From Ectopseudomonas chengduensis (GTDB taxonomy: Bacteria > Pseudomonadota > Gammaproteobacteria > Pseudomonadales > Pseudomonadaceae): a stretch of DNA of 64,000 bases. Below are positions 30,351 through 39,106 of this stretch, piece after piece. The DNA lies in NCBI RefSeq assembly GCF_900102635.1, contig NZ_FMZQ01000008.1, positions 62,001-126,000 on the forward strand, read 5' to 3'. The position numbers and the translations under genes were made by a program. The notes beneath the pieces were generated by a model. The model was not told the origin of the DNA, did not search any database, and saw only the letters and a list, made by a program, of their open reading frames with translations. Each line of letters begins with the position of its first letter. Position 1 is the stretch's first letter.

Positions 30351-30718
30351 ATCCACACCCCCAGCAGCACGATCACGACCGCCGAGACGGCGATGACGAT
30401 TTGCGAGCCCAGCTTGCCGCCTTCCAGCGTCTCACCGATGCCCATGTCCATGATCAAGTGGCGTACACCGGCCACCAGGTGGTACAGCAGAGCGGACAAC
30501 AGACCCCAGATCACGAACTTGGCCAGCGGACTGGTCAGGCATTCTTTCACCTGGGCGAAGCCCTCCTCGGAGGTCAACGACTTGTCGAGGCCAAACAGCA
30601 GAATGGCGATACCGACAAAGAGGATGACACCGGAGATACGGTGAAGAATGGACGTGTAAGCGGTGATCGGAAGCTTGATAGTCCGAAGGTCTAGGTTTAC
30701 AGGTCGTTGGCTATTCAC
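30344..30718 (-). CDS. sdhC: Succinate dehydrogenase cytochrome b556 subunit C
   Basis: A 124-residue membrane protein with three helices. It contains the family opening NSQRPVNLDL, SILHRISGVILF and the heme-ligand region YHLVAGVRHLIMDMGIGE. The start is uncertain. I chose the GTG at 30718; relatives usually start four codons earlier with ATG-Lys-Lys-Ala, but here that codon reads GAT. The upstream ATG at 30799 would add an extension unlike the family. No good ribosome-binding site is close to the GTG. Confidence 0.88.
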   Translation of the reverse strand: MNSQRPVNLDLRTIKLPITAYTSILHRISGVILFVGIAILLFGLDKSLTSEEGFAQVKECLTSPLAKFVIWGLLSALLYHLVAGVRHLIMDMGIGETLEGGKLGSQIVIAVSAVVIVLLGVWIW

Positions 30719-30851
30719 GGCTTTTTTATCACACTGAGAGCCCCTAACGATCAGGGCAAAGTTGTTGGGAAGTGCACTGGCAAGGTACCCATCACCCAAT
30801 GAGTGACAACCGCCATGACACGGCCCTAAAGCCTGTGGCGGTCGGCCGCAG

Positions 30852-30880
30852 AGTATAGACAGTTAGCAGACTAATGACAA
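30852..30880 (-). promoter_or_regulatory. Sigma-70 promoter of sdhCDAB
   Basis: On the minus strand TTGTCA and TATACT are spaced by exactly 17 bases, a near-consensus promoter. Transcription would begin near 30845. Confidence 0.75.
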
Positions 30881-30994
30881 TGCAATGCCCTCCCCCAAAA
30901 AGCGCATTGCAGCCTTTAAACAAATGGCGTAAATAGCGGCCTTTTTTCGTTGAAAACACCGTTCAAACCCTTCTACTGCCTGGGTTCTCGCAAA

Positions 30995-31022
30995 TTGACT
31001 TTCGGATTTATCCCACTATAGT
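30995..31022 (+). promoter_or_regulatory. Sigma-70 promoter of gltA
   Basis: TTGACT and TATAGT are spaced by 16 bases about 55 bases upstream of the gltA start. Confidence 0.75.
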
Positions 31023-31081
31023 GGTGCGGGCCCTGCGTGGGGGGCTGTCTGATGATTTCAAGCATAACTAGGAGGCCACAT

Positions 31082-32365
31082 ATGGCTGACAAAAAAGCGC
31101 AGTTGATCATCGAGGGCAATGCCCCCGTCGAACTGCCCGTTCTGACCGGCACTGTTGGTCCCGATGTAATCGATGTGCGGAGCCTGACCGCCACGGGTCG
31201 GTTCACCTTTGATCCTGGTTTCATGTCGACCGCCTCTTGCGAGTCGAAGATCACCTATATCGACGGCGACAAGGGCATCCTGCTGCACCGCGGCTACCCC
31301 ATCGAGCAGCTCGCCGAGCAGTCTGACTACCTGGAAACCTGCTACCTGCTGCTCAATGGCGAACTGCCGAGCAAGGAAGAAAAGGCCAAGTTCGTCAGTA
31401 CCATCAAGAACCACACCATGGTTCATGAGCAGCTGAAGACCTTCTTCAACGGTTTCCGCCGCGATGCCCACCCGATGGCCATCATGTGCGGGGTGGTTGG
31501 CGCCCTGTCCGCCTTCTATCACGACTCGCTGGACATCAATAACCCGCAGCACCGCGAAGTGTCGGCCATGCGCCTGGTGGCCAAGATGCCGACCATCGCT
31601 GCCATGACCTACAAGTACTCCATGGGTCAGCCCATGATGTACCCGCGCAATGACCTGAATTACGCGGAAAACTTCCTGCACATGATGTTCAACACCCCGT
31701 GCGAGATCAAACCGATCAGCCCGGTGCTGGCCAAGGCGATGGACAAGATTTTCATCCTCCATGCCGACCATGAGCAGAACGCCTCCACCTCCACCGTACG
31801 CCTGGCTGGCTCCTCGGGCGCCAACCCGTTTGCCTGTATCGCAGCCGGTATCGCCGCGCTGTGGGGGCCGGCACACGGCGGCGCCAACGAAGCCGTACTG
31901 GCCATGCTCGACGAGATCGGTGACGTTTCGAACATCGACAAGTTCATTGCCAAGGCCAAGGACAAGAACGACCCGTTCAAGCTGATGGGCTTCGGTCACC
32001 GCGTGTACAAGAACCGCGACCCGCGCGCCACCGTGATGAAGCAGACCTGCGACGAAGTCCTCGGCGAGCTGGGCATCACCAATGACCCGCAGCTGGAACT
32101 GGCCATGCGCCTGGAAGAGATCGCCCTGACCGATCCGTACTTCAAAGAGCGCAACCTGTACCCGAACGTCGACTTCTACTCGGGCATCATCCTCAAGGCC
32201 ATCGGCATTCCGACCTCGATGTTCACCGTTATCTTCGCCCTGGCACGTACCGTGGGCTGGATCTCGCACTGGAAGGAAATGCTCTCGGGTCCGTACAAGA
32301 TTGGCCGTCCGCGCCAGCTGTACACCGGTTACGAGCAGCGCGATCTGCCGACCAACCGAGACTGA
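31082..32365 (+). CDS. gltA: Citrate synthase (type II, hexameric)
   Basis: A 427-residue enzyme that condenses oxaloacetate with acetyl-CoA. The N-terminal extension (about 40 residues) and overall length fit the large, NADH-sensitive Gram-negative form. Catalytic residues are in [22 protein letters not shown] and [14 protein letters not shown], with the Asp in NVDFYSG. AGGAGG lies 6-7 bases before the ATG at 31082. It is divergent from sdhC and ends in a strong terminator. Confidence 0.98.
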   Translation: MADKKAQLIIEGNAPVELPVLTGTVGPDVIDVRSLTATGRFTFDPGFMSTASCESKITYIDGDKGILLHRGYPIEQLAEQSDYLETCYLLLNGELPSKEEKAKFVSTIKNHTMVHEQLKTFFNGFRRDAHPMAIMCGVVGALSAFYHDSLDINNPQHREVSAMRLVAKMPTIAAMTYKYSMGQPMMYPRNDLNYAENFLHMMFNTPCEIKPISPVLAKAMDKIFILHADHEQNASTSTVRLAGSSGANPFACIAAGIAALWGPAHGGANEAVLAMLDEIGDVSNIDKFIAKAKDKNDPFKLMGFGHRVYKNRDPRATVMKQTCDEVLGELGITNDPQLELAMRLEEIALTDPYFKERNLYPNVDFYSGIILKAIGIPTSMFTVIFALARTVGWISHWKEMLSGPYKIGRPRQLYTGYEQRDLPTNRD

Positions 32366-32380
32366 TAGCGCCCTGAGACG

Positions 32381-32410
32381 AAAAAGGCTGCCAATCTGGC
32401 AGCCTTTTTT
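32381..32410. terminator. Bidirectional terminator between gltA and the START-domain gene
   Basis: AAAAAGGCTGCC-AATCT-GGCAGCCTTTTTT: a 7-bp stem with flanking A and T runs between convergent genes. Confidence 0.92.
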
Positions 32411-32431
32411 ATTGCCTGGCGAGTATCTCGC

Positions 32432-33031
32432 TCAGCGCCCTTCCACCTTCGCTCGCAAACCCTGCAGCGTCTGCAGCGGCGCATCGACGACGAAGCTGTT
32501 GGCCAGCCAGGAGGGCACGCTTCCACCCGGCTCGGTGTGCACCTCGTAGGTCACCTCCACCCTGCCCTGGTCCAGCGGTTTGAGATGCCACTCGCCATCG
32601 ACACGCTGCACCCGCACGAAATCCTTCTCCTCCGGCAATCGCTGCGGCACCGCCTTGAGCAGGCGCGTGACAGCGCCGTCAGCATCGGTGCGCGTGGTCA
32701 CCTGGATCACCGAATCACGCGCCTTCACCGGCCAGGGCATCTCGAAACGGGTGTACAGCTCGCTCACATTACCCTCGGTCTCGAGCAGTCGCTGCTGCTG
32801 GCAGCTGAATATCCAGGAGCAGGACCCCGCGACATCCTCCTGCGCCGCCTGTACCGCGGCCAGGTCAGCGTTGATCGTCACCACACCGCGATAGGCCTTG
32901 TACTTGGATCCAGGCACGTCAGCCAGGTAAACGCTGACACCGTCTTCTTCGCGCTCCAGCTGCCACTGCCTCTCGGCAGCCTGGACAGCGGTCGCGCACA
33001 ACAGCATGGCCAGAAAGGAATAACGCATCAT
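32432..33031 (-). CDS. Exported START-domain (lipid-binding fold) protein
   Basis: A 199-residue protein with a signal peptide (MMRYSFLAMLLCATAVQA) and one START/Bet v1-like domain. Family-type segments are EEDGVSVYLADVPGSKYKAYRG near the start and VEVTYEVHTEPGGSVPSWLAN near the end. Such periplasmic proteins are widespread in pseudomonads; the ligand is unknown. It stands alone, convergent with gltA. Confidence 0.85.
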   Translation of the reverse strand: MMRYSFLAMLLCATAVQAAERQWQLEREEDGVSVYLADVPGSKYKAYRGVVTINADLAAVQAAQEDVAGSCSWIFSCQQQRLLETEGNVSELYTRFEMPWPVKARDSVIQVTTRTDADGAVTRLLKAVPQRLPEEKDFVRVQRVDGEWHLKPLDQGRVEVTYEVHTEPGGSVPSWLANSFVVDAPLQTLQGLRAKVEGR

Positions 33032-33097
33032 CTTCGAGCAACTCCCGGCGGGACTGTTTGCGTTTCGACCCGCACGGGCCGTGAGCGGTTCACATCG

Positions 33098-33349
33098 TCA
33101 GGCAGTCGCCTGCTCCAGCCAACCCAACATACGAATGGCGCTTTCGCGATCATCCGCACACAGCTGCTCTTCCGCCTTGAACCCACCGCACACTGCGGGC
33201 CTCTCCGGGCGACCGAAGATGGCGCAGAGAAACTCGGCATTGAGATGGATACAGCGCACGCCAGCGGGCTTGCCGTCAGGCATGCCCGGAATCGGTGAGC
33301 TGATGGAAGGCGCGATGCAGCAGGCACCGCAACCGGCACGACACTCCAT
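33098..33349 (-). CDS. YkgJ-family cysteine-cluster protein
   Basis: An 83-residue protein. The N-terminal CRAGCGACC and later CIHL, FLCAIFGRPERPAVC form the cysteine cluster typical of the YkgJ (CxxCxxCC) family, thought to bind zinc or an Fe-S cluster. GAGG lies about 7 bases before the ATG at 33349. Function is unknown. It is separated from the START-domain gene by 66 bases on the same strand. Confidence 0.88.
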   Translation of the reverse strand: MECRAGCGACCIAPSISSPIPGMPDGKPAGVRCIHLNAEFLCAIFGRPERPAVCGGFKAEEQLCADDRESAIRMLGWLEQATA

Positions 33350-33388
33350 GAAACGACCTCGACTACAAACGAACGGCGGCAATCCTAA

Positions 33389-33529
33389 CAGGCCGCTGAA
33401 AAACTACCTACGTTGCCATTGCTGCGTTAAAAACAGCCTCAAAATGCTCATTTACGAAACGTAAACTGCGCTTTTTCGGCTGCTTTTGCCTTGCACTGGC
33501 TGCCTCGCCTACGTTTTTTCAACGGCCTG
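33389..33529. repeat. Structured 141-bp MITE-like element, copy 1
   Basis: The ends CAGGCCGCTGAAAAACT and TTTTTTCAACGGCCTG are inverted repeats. Inside, AAAAACAGCC (33429-33438) pairs with GGCTGCTTTT (33478-33487), and TTTAC/GTAAA (33451-33465) form a small central hairpin. The core is clearly related to that of the element at 40901-41042. It contains no open frame. It lies between two leftward genes. Confidence 0.8.
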
Positions 33530-33567
33530 CTAATGAGGCGCGCGCCGTCCGTCGAGGCCTTTGGCGA

Positions 33568-34440
33568 TCAGCGGTTACGCTGCAGGCGAGCCAGCAGGCT
33601 GGAGGTATCCCAGCGCCCGCCGCCCATGGCCTGAACGTCGGCGTAGAACTGATCGACCAGCGCCGTCACAGGCAGTTGGGCACCGTTGCGACGCGACTCC
33701 TCGAGCAGGATCGATAGATCCTTGCGCATCCAGTCGACTGCGAAGCCGAAATCGAACTCGCCCGCCAGCATGGTCTTGTAGCGGTTTTCCATCTGCCAGG
33801 ACTGCGCCGCGCCCTTGCTGATCACATCGACCACCGCATGGCCATCCAGCCCTGCGCACTGAGCGAAGTTGAGCGCCTCTGCCAAGCCCTGAACCAGACC
33901 GGCGATGCAGATCTGATTGACCATCTTGCTCAACTGGCCGCTGCCGGCCGGCCCCATCAGGCGCATCATGCGCGCGTAGCTCTGGATGACCGGCTCGGCA
34001 ACCGCATAGGTTTCGGCCTCGCCACCAACCATCACGGTCAGCACGCCATTGACCGCACCGGCCTGACCACCGGATACCGGCGCATCGAGAAAACCCAGGC
34101 CACGCTCGGCCGCAACAGCCGCCAGCTCACGCGCCACACCGGCCGAGGCGGTGGTGTGATCGACCAGAATGGCGCCCGGCGCCATACCGGCGAACGCACC
34201 CTGCTCGCCCAGAATCACGCTGCGCAGGTCGTCATCGTTACCGACGCAACACATCACCAGTTCGGCGCCCGCCACCGCCTCACGCGGGGTCGGCGCAGAG
34301 CTGCCGGCATATTCCCCCATCCATTGCTCGGCTTTGCCCGGCGAGCGGTTATAGACCGTCACCTGATGCCCTTTGCGAGCCAGATGCCCGGCCATCGGAT
34401 ACCCCATGACGCCCAAACCGAGAAACGCGACCTTTGCCAT
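33568..34440 (-). CDS. NAD(P)-dependent beta-hydroxyacid dehydrogenase (3-hydroxyisobutyrate dehydrogenase family)
   Basis: A 290-residue oxidoreductase. The Rossmann motif FLGLGVMGYPMAGHL is at residues 5-19; the substrate-binding DAPVSGGQAGA is near residue 120; the catalytic Lys is in GSGQLSKMVNQ. The family oxidises 3-hydroxyisobutyrate, tartronate semialdehyde/glycerate and related acids; the substrate is not fixed by the visible residues and no pathway gene is adjacent. GGAGG lies 5-6 bases before the ATG at 34440; the frame is open 67 codons upstream without family resemblance. Confidence 0.9.
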   Translation of the reverse strand: MAKVAFLGLGVMGYPMAGHLARKGHQVTVYNRSPGKAEQWMGEYAGSSAPTPREAVAGAELVMCCVGNDDDLRSVILGEQGAFAGMAPGAILVDHTTASAGVARELAAVAAERGLGFLDAPVSGGQAGAVNGVLTVMVGGEAETYAVAEPVIQSYARMMRLMGPAGSGQLSKMVNQICIAGLVQGLAEALNFAQCAGLDGHAVVDVISKGAAQSWQMENRYKTMLAGEFDFGFAVDWMRKDLSILLEESRRNGAQLPVTALVDQFYADVQAMGGGRWDTSSLLARLQRNR

Positions 34441-34632
34441 AGCAACCTCCTGCAGATATAGGCGCCAGAGCCTAACACGACGTTTGCCCTGGTCGAAAAG
34501 GCCTTCCATACTGCCTGCGGTTCGATTCAGAACGGGTGTTTGAGCTTGGAGCCTTGGCCCTGATGCCAGGAACCTTTTCCATGCAGCGAGGCCGAAGCGC
34601 AAGAGATCGCAGACAGGTTCTAAGGAGCGCCC

Positions 34633-35181
34633 ATGGGGCATTGGCTAGTCATCGACCTGGAGGCCACCACCGATGAGGGCGGCTGGGCGATGGAGGAAAT
34701 GGAAATCATCGAGATCGGCGCCAGCCTGGTTGGTGTGGACGGCCATGAGCGGGATCACTTTCAGCGCATCGTCAAACCACAGCGCCGCCCGTGCCTGACC
34801 GACTTCTGCCGCGAACTCACCCACATCAGCCAGACCGACGTCGACAATGCAGCGCCCTTACCTCAAGTCTGGGCTCAGTTCGAACGCTGGCTGATGCAGC
34901 ATGCATCGCGCCTGGTCGGCTGGAGCAGCTGGGGGGATTATGATCGACGCCAACTGGAACAAGAGTGGCGCCAGCACCGCTTGCATAGCCTGCTGGCCGA
35001 TGTGCCACACCTCAATCTCAAGCAGGCTTTCGCCAAGGCTCGCCAGCTACAGCGCCCGGTAGGCCTGCACAGCGCGCTGCAGCTGGCGGGCATGCAGTTT
35101 CAGGGACAACAGCACCGCGCCCTCGAAGATGCACGCAACACCTCGCGCCTGTTGCCGCTGGTACTGCCTCTCAAAGACTGA
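34633..35181 (+). CDS. DEDDh 3'-5' exonuclease (ERI/KapD-like)
   Basis: A 182-residue nuclease-fold protein. ExoI motif [12 protein letters not shown] gives the first Asp and Glu; the central Asp is in [12 protein letters not shown]; the last motif [10 protein letters not shown] supplies the His and Asp. AAGGAG lies 5-6 bases before the ATG. Relatives trim RNA 3' ends (ERI-1) or act in sporulation signalling (KapD); the role in pseudomonads is not established. Confidence 0.87.
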   Translation: MGHWLVIDLEATTDEGGWAMEEMEIIEIGASLVGVDGHERDHFQRIVKPQRRPCLTDFCRELTHISQTDVDNAAPLPQVWAQFERWLMQHASRLVGWSSWGDYDRRQLEQEWRQHRLHSLLADVPHLNLKQAFAKARQLQRPVGLHSALQLAGMQFQGQQHRALEDARNTSRLLPLVLPLKD

Positions 35182-35302
35182 TGACGAAGAAAAGACGCTT
35201 GGGCATACTGGCGACCCTTTTAAGGCCTGCCTTCGGGTCGTCGCGACGCGGCGTTTAAAATGGCTCCCTGCAACTTTTCCAACCCCTTTCGAGGAATCGC
35301 AG

Positions 35303-35584
35303 ATGTTCAAGGTCAACGAATACTTCGACGGCACCGTCAAATCCATCGGTTTCACCATGGCTGAAGGCCCCGCCACCATCGGCGTAATGGCCCCGGGCGA
35401 ATACGAATTCGGCACCAGCCAACTGGAAGTCATGCATGTCGTTGCCGGCGCCCTGACTGTCAAACTGCCGGGTAGCGACAACTGGAACACCTTCGAAGCC
35501 GGCAGCAAGTTCACCGTCGAGGCCAACAGCAAGTTCCAGCTCAAGGTGGCCGTAGACACCGCCTACCTCTGCGAATACCGCTAA
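35303..35584 (+). CDS. ppnP: Pyrimidine/purine nucleoside phosphorylase PpnP (DUF1255, YaiE)
   Basis: A 93-residue single-domain cupin. It begins [17 protein letters not shown] and contains [16 protein letters not shown] and [16 protein letters not shown], which match the YaiE family from end to end. The E. coli protein phosphorolyses a broad range of nucleosides. GAGGAA lies 6 bases before the ATG. A strong terminator follows. Confidence 0.94.
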   Translation: MFKVNEYFDGTVKSIGFTMAEGPATIGVMAPGEYEFGTSQLEVMHVVAGALTVKLPGSDNWNTFEAGSKFTVEANSKFQLKVAVDTAYLCEYR

Positions 35585-35603
35585 GCAACTAGGCGCCACG
35601 AAG

Positions 35604-35629
35604 AACCGGCCCCAGCGGCCGGTTTTTTC
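35604..35629 (+). terminator. Rho-independent terminator of ppnP
   Basis: ACCGGCC and GGCCGGT form a 7-bp stem followed by T6. Confidence 0.9.
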
Positions 35630-35657
35630 TTTGATGATCACCACCAGGACATAGCCC

Positions 35658-36509
35658 ATGCCACGCAGTGCACTTCTCGTCCCCATTGCCTTGTTGCTGG
35701 TGGCCATGGTTTCGATCCAGAGCGGCGCGTCGCTGGCCAAGAACCTGTTCCCGCTGGTCGGCGCCGAAGGCACCACAGCCCTGCGCCTGGTGCTCGGCGC
35801 GATCATTCTGTCGCTGGTGATGCAGCCCTGGCGGGCCAGACTGGATCTGCGCAAGTGCCATGCCCTGCTCGCTTACGGCCTGGCATTGGGCGGCATGAAT
35901 CTGATGTTCTACATGTCCCTGCAGAGCATCCCGCTGGGCATCGCCGTGGCGCTGGAGTTCACCGGGCCGCTGGCTCTGGCGCTGTTTTCCTCGCGCCGCC
36001 TGCTGGACTTCGTCTGGGTGATTCTGGCCATCATCGGGTTATGGATGCTGCTGCCAACCGGCGCCACGCAAAGCGCCATCGACCCTCTCGGCGCAGCTCT
36101 GGCCCTTGGCGCGGGTGTGTGCTGGTCGCTGTACATCATCTTCGGGCAGAAAGCCGGCGCCCAGCATGGCCGCCACACCGTCGCCCTGGGCACCTGGGTC
36201 GCCGCCTTGCTGGTACTGCCCATTGGCATCTGGCATGCCGGCACGGACCTGCTGAGCGTGGACCTGCTACCCATCGCCCTCGGTGTCGCGGTGCTGTCCT
36301 CGGCCCTGCCCTACAGCCTGGAGATGGTCGCCCTGACGCGCCTGCCAGCGCGCACCTTCAGCGTGCTGATGAGCCTGGAGCCGGCAGTCGCGGCAATGTG
36401 CGGCCTGGCCTTTCTCGGCGAGAAGCTGCTCTGGGGCCAGTGGCTGGCCGTCGGTGCGATCATCATCGCTTCGGCCGGGGCAGCCGCCACCATCAAACCC
36501 AAGAGCTAG
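35658..36509 (+). CDS. rhtA: EamA/DMT exporter, RhtA-like (threonine/homoserine type)
   Basis: A 283-residue inner-membrane protein with ten predicted helices made of two EamA repeats. AKNLFPLVGAEGTTALRL, FYMSLQSIPLGIAVALEFTG and LEPAVAAMCGLAFLGE match the RhtA branch that exports threonine and homoserine in E. coli. Substrate here is inferred. Its last bases overlap the end of the convergent ABC exporter gene by 4 bases. Confidence 0.88.
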   Translation: MPRSALLVPIALLLVAMVSIQSGASLAKNLFPLVGAEGTTALRLVLGAIILSLVMQPWRARLDLRKCHALLAYGLALGGMNLMFYMSLQSIPLGIAVALEFTGPLALALFSSRRLLDFVWVILAIIGLWMLLPTGATQSAIDPLGAALALGAGVCWSLYIIFGQKAGAQHGRHTVALGTWVAALLVLPIGIWHAGTDLLSVDLLPIALGVAVLSSALPYSLEMVALTRLPARTFSVLMSLEPAVAAMCGLAFLGEKLLWGQWLAVGAIIIASAGAAATIKPKS

Positions 36510-38263
36510 TTGCCGAACTGCAACTCGGCCAAACGCGCATAGAGCGGACTACTCTCGATCAGCTCGGCATGACTGCCGATGGCAGCCAAACGGCCATGCT
36601 CGATCACCGCAATGCGATCCGCCTGCTTGACCGTAGCCAGGCGATGGGCGATCACCAAGGTGGTACGCCCGGCCATCAGTGACGGCAGCGCCTGCTGGAT
36701 CAGGTGCTCGCTCTCGGCATCCAGCGCGCTGGTGGCCTCATCGAGCAGCAGGATCGGCGCATCGGCGAGCAAGGCACGAGCAATCGCCAGGCGCTGACGC
36801 TGGCCACCAGAAAGCCCAAGCCCAGCCTCCCCAAGATGCGTCTGGTAACCCTGCGGCAGGCGCTGAATAAACTCATGCGCATGCGCCGCCCGCGCGGCCG
36901 CCTCCACCTCGGCCTGGCTGGCATCCAGGCGACCATAGCGAATGTTGTCCTCCACCGAGCCGAAGAACAGCGCGGGATTCTGCGAGACCAGGGCGAAACT
37001 GGCGCGCAGCTCGCGCGGGTCGAGCTGATCGATCGGCACACCGTCGATGAGGATGCGCCCGCCCTGCGGATCGAAGAAACGCAGCAGCAGATCGAACAGC
37101 GTCGATTTGCCAGCCCCGGACGGCCCCACCAGTGCCAGCGTCTCACCCGCCGCCACCTGCAGGTCGACGCCATCGATGGCGTAGCTGTCCGAACGCGACG
37201 GATAGGCGAAACGCACATCCTGCAGCTCGATACGCCCCTGTACCGGCTGCGGCAGATGCTGCGGCTGCTCCGGCGCCACGATGGCATTACTGGCGCGCAA
37301 TAGCTCGCCGATACGCTCGGCGGCGCCTGCGGCGCGCTGCAATTCACCGATCACTTCGCTCAGAGTGCCGAAGGACGAGCCAACGATCAGGCTGTAGAAC
37401 ACGAAAGCCGCCAGCTCACCACCGGAGATACGCCCGGCGATCACGTCCATACCGCCGACCCAGAGCATCACCCCCACCGCACCGAGCACCAGCACGATGA
37501 CCACGGTGATCAGCCAGGAACGCTGGGCGATGCGCTTGCGCGCCACATCGAAGGCCGCCTCGGCAGACTCGCCAAAGCGGCGCTTGTCCTCTTCCTGGTG
37601 GTTGTAGGCCTGTACCGTCTTGATCTGCCCCAGCACCTCGCCCACGTAGCTTCCGACATCGACCACGCGGTCCTGGCTCTGCCGCGACAGCGCACGCACA
37701 CGGCGGCCGAACAGCAGGATAGGCGCCACCACCAAGGGTAGAGCCAACAGAACGATACCGCTGAGCTTGGGATTGGTGACCACCAGCAGCACGCTGCCAC
37801 CGATCAACATGATCAGGTTGCGCAGTGCCATCGACAGCGACGAGCCAATCACCGACTGCAACAAGGTGGTATCGGCGGTCAATCGCGACTGGATTTCCGA
37901 GCTGCGATTGCTCTCGTAGAAGCCAGGATGCAACTCGATCAGGTGATCGAACACCCGCCGGCGGATATCCGCGACCACCCGCTCGCCGATCCACGACACC
38001 AGATAGAAGCGCGTGTAGGTGCCGAAGGCCAGCGCCAATACCAGCACGAAAAACAGCAGCAGGGATTGGCGCAGCGCGGCCGGCGACTGTGTGGCCAGTC
38101 CCTGATCCACCAGCAGCTTGATGCCCTGGCCCATGGACAGGGTGATCGCCGCCGTGAACATCAGGGCCAGCAGCGCGCCCAGCATTCGGCCGCGATAAGG
38201 CGCGATAAAGCGCCAGGCCAGGCGTATGGCGCCACGCTGGCGAGAAGAAAGCATCGATGTCAT
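36506..38263 (-). CDS. ABC exporter, fused membrane and ATPase domains (MsbA-like)
   Basis: A 585-residue half-transporter. Residues ~20-310 hold six helices of an ABC type IV exporter; the ATPase has Walker A GPSGAGKST, signature LSGGQRQR, Walker B ILLLDEATSALD and the H-loop in IAHRLAT. It resembles the MsbA/ABCB group, including LYARLAELQF at the end. Substrates in this group range from lipids to drugs. An in-frame ATG at codon 4 is an alternative start. It is the last gene of a tight five-gene operon, 8 bases after the DoxX-like gene. Confidence 0.93.
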   Translation of the reverse strand: MTSMLSSRQRGAIRLAWRFIAPYRGRMLGALLALMFTAAITLSMGQGIKLLVDQGLATQSPAALRQSLLLFFVLVLALAFGTYTRFYLVSWIGERVVADIRRRVFDHLIELHPGFYESNRSSEIQSRLTADTTLLQSVIGSSLSMALRNLIMLIGGSVLLVVTNPKLSGIVLLALPLVVAPILLFGRRVRALSRQSQDRVVDVGSYVGEVLGQIKTVQAYNHQEEDKRRFGESAEAAFDVARKRIAQRSWLITVVIVLVLGAVGVMLWVGGMDVIAGRISGGELAAFVFYSLIVGSSFGTLSEVIGELQRAAGAAERIGELLRASNAIVAPEQPQHLPQPVQGRIELQDVRFAYPSRSDSYAIDGVDLQVAAGETLALVGPSGAGKSTLFDLLLRFFDPQGGRILIDGVPIDQLDPRELRASFALVSQNPALFFGSVEDNIRYGRLDASQAEVEAAARAAHAHEFIQRLPQGYQTHLGEAGLGLSGGQRQRLAIARALLADAPILLLDEATSALDAESEHLIQQALPSLMAGRTTLVIAHRLATVKQADRIAVIEHGRLAAIGSHAELIESSPLYARLAELQFGN

Positions 38264-38271
38264 GACGGGTC

Positions 38272-38679
38272 TCAGGAGTCAGCAGCCGAGGGCGCTTCAG
38301 CCAGCCAGGCCACTGCGCACAAGGCCAGCGCAGCCAGGTTGGTCGAAAGCGGATTGAACGCCTGAATCAACAGATGGGGGCTCAGCAGCACAACATCAAG
38401 CAGCAATACCAGCAACACACCGCCAGCGACCAGCAAGGGCCAACGCTGGCGACGCAGCGTCAGCAGCAGGATGCCCAGAAGGATCTCGGCAATACCGCCG
38501 GCAGCCGCGATCAGCTGCGGCGCGAACAGCGGATGATCTGGCAGGCCATGGGCCGCGATCATCGCTACCTCGTCAGGGCTGAGCCAGAGAATTTTCGGCA
38601 CCAGGCCATGCCAGATGAACACCAGTGCCAGAGCCAATCGAGCGAGCCAGGCGATCTGCGCCAGGCGTCGTTCAGTCAT
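38272..38679 (-). CDS. DoxX-like small membrane protein
   Basis: A 135-residue protein with four predicted helices. LVFIWHGLVPKILWLSPDEV near residue 20 is characteristic of the DoxX-like family, and AAGGIAEILLGILLL follows in helix 2. DoxX relatives form membrane redox modules. The start codon at 38679 overlaps the stop of the upstream DCC gene (ATGACTGA, 8 bases shared), so translation is coupled. Pairing with a thiol-disulfide oxidoreductase supports a redox role, by inference. Confidence 0.85.
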   Translation of the reverse strand: MTERRLAQIAWLARLALALVFIWHGLVPKILWLSPDEVAMIAAHGLPDHPLFAPQLIAAAGGIAEILLGILLLTLRRQRWPLLVAGGVLLVLLLDVVLLSPHLLIQAFNPLSTNLAALALCAVAWLAEAPSAADS

Positions 38680-39106
38680 GCAAAAAGCGCTCGGCATGGT
38701 CGGCGCTGGGCAGCAGGCAGACCTCGTGCCGCCCGAATAGGCGATAGCGATTCAACGCGATGCGGTCATAGCACCAATCGCGCAGCGGGCGCGGGATAAG
38801 ACGCAACCAGGCAAGCGCACGCCAGGGCTGTGGCAGGCGAGCAAGGATGCGCAGCAGCGCACCCGAGCGTACATGCAGCCCCGCCTCATCGATCAGCGCC
38901 ATGGTGTCGAAACGGTCGGTCGGCAGCCCATACCAGGCCAGCAATGCCTGGCCTTGCTCCGATTGCACCGAGGCCAGACGAAACAGCAGCTGCCGATCAT
39001 GACGAATGAGAAACTTCGCCCAGCTGTTGCACAGCTTGCAGACGCCGTCGAACAGCACCACGCGCTCGCCAGCGGCAAGACCGGGCGGCAGCGATTGCCT
39101 GGTCAT
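38672..39106 (-). CDS. DCC-family thiol-disulfide oxidoreductase (DUF393)
   Basis: A 144-residue thioredoxin-like protein. The name-giving DGVCKLC motif, with a CxxC pair, occurs at about residues 20-26, and WRALAWLRLIPRPLRDWCYD is the usual C-terminal half. Its start overlaps the stop of the DUF1287 gene by 4 bases (ATGA). DCC proteins are often encoded with DoxX-like or HTTM membrane partners, as here. Confidence 0.92.
   Translation of the reverse strand: MTRQSLPPGLAAGERVVLFDGVCKLCNSWAKFLIRHDRQLLFRLASVQSEQGQALLAWYGLPTDRFDTMALIDEAGLHVRSGALLRILARLPQPWRALAWLRLIPRPLRDWCYDRIALNRYRLFGRHEVCLLPSADHAERFLHD

Larger units (their letters stand above)
30719..31081. other. 363-bp divergent promoter region between sdhC and gltA
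   Basis: No gene is seen. It holds one clear sigma-70-type promoter facing each way (annotated separately), a leader of about 125 bases for sdhC and about 50 bases for gltA. Between the promoters there are T-rich and A-rich stretches and GCGCATTGCAGCC, but no recognised operator. Confidence 0.7.

Noticed and set aside
28305..30644. A 779-codon open frame on the plus strand opposite sdhA, sdhD and sdhC.
   Set aside because: Antisense shadow of three firmly identified genes; low-complexity translation without motifs.
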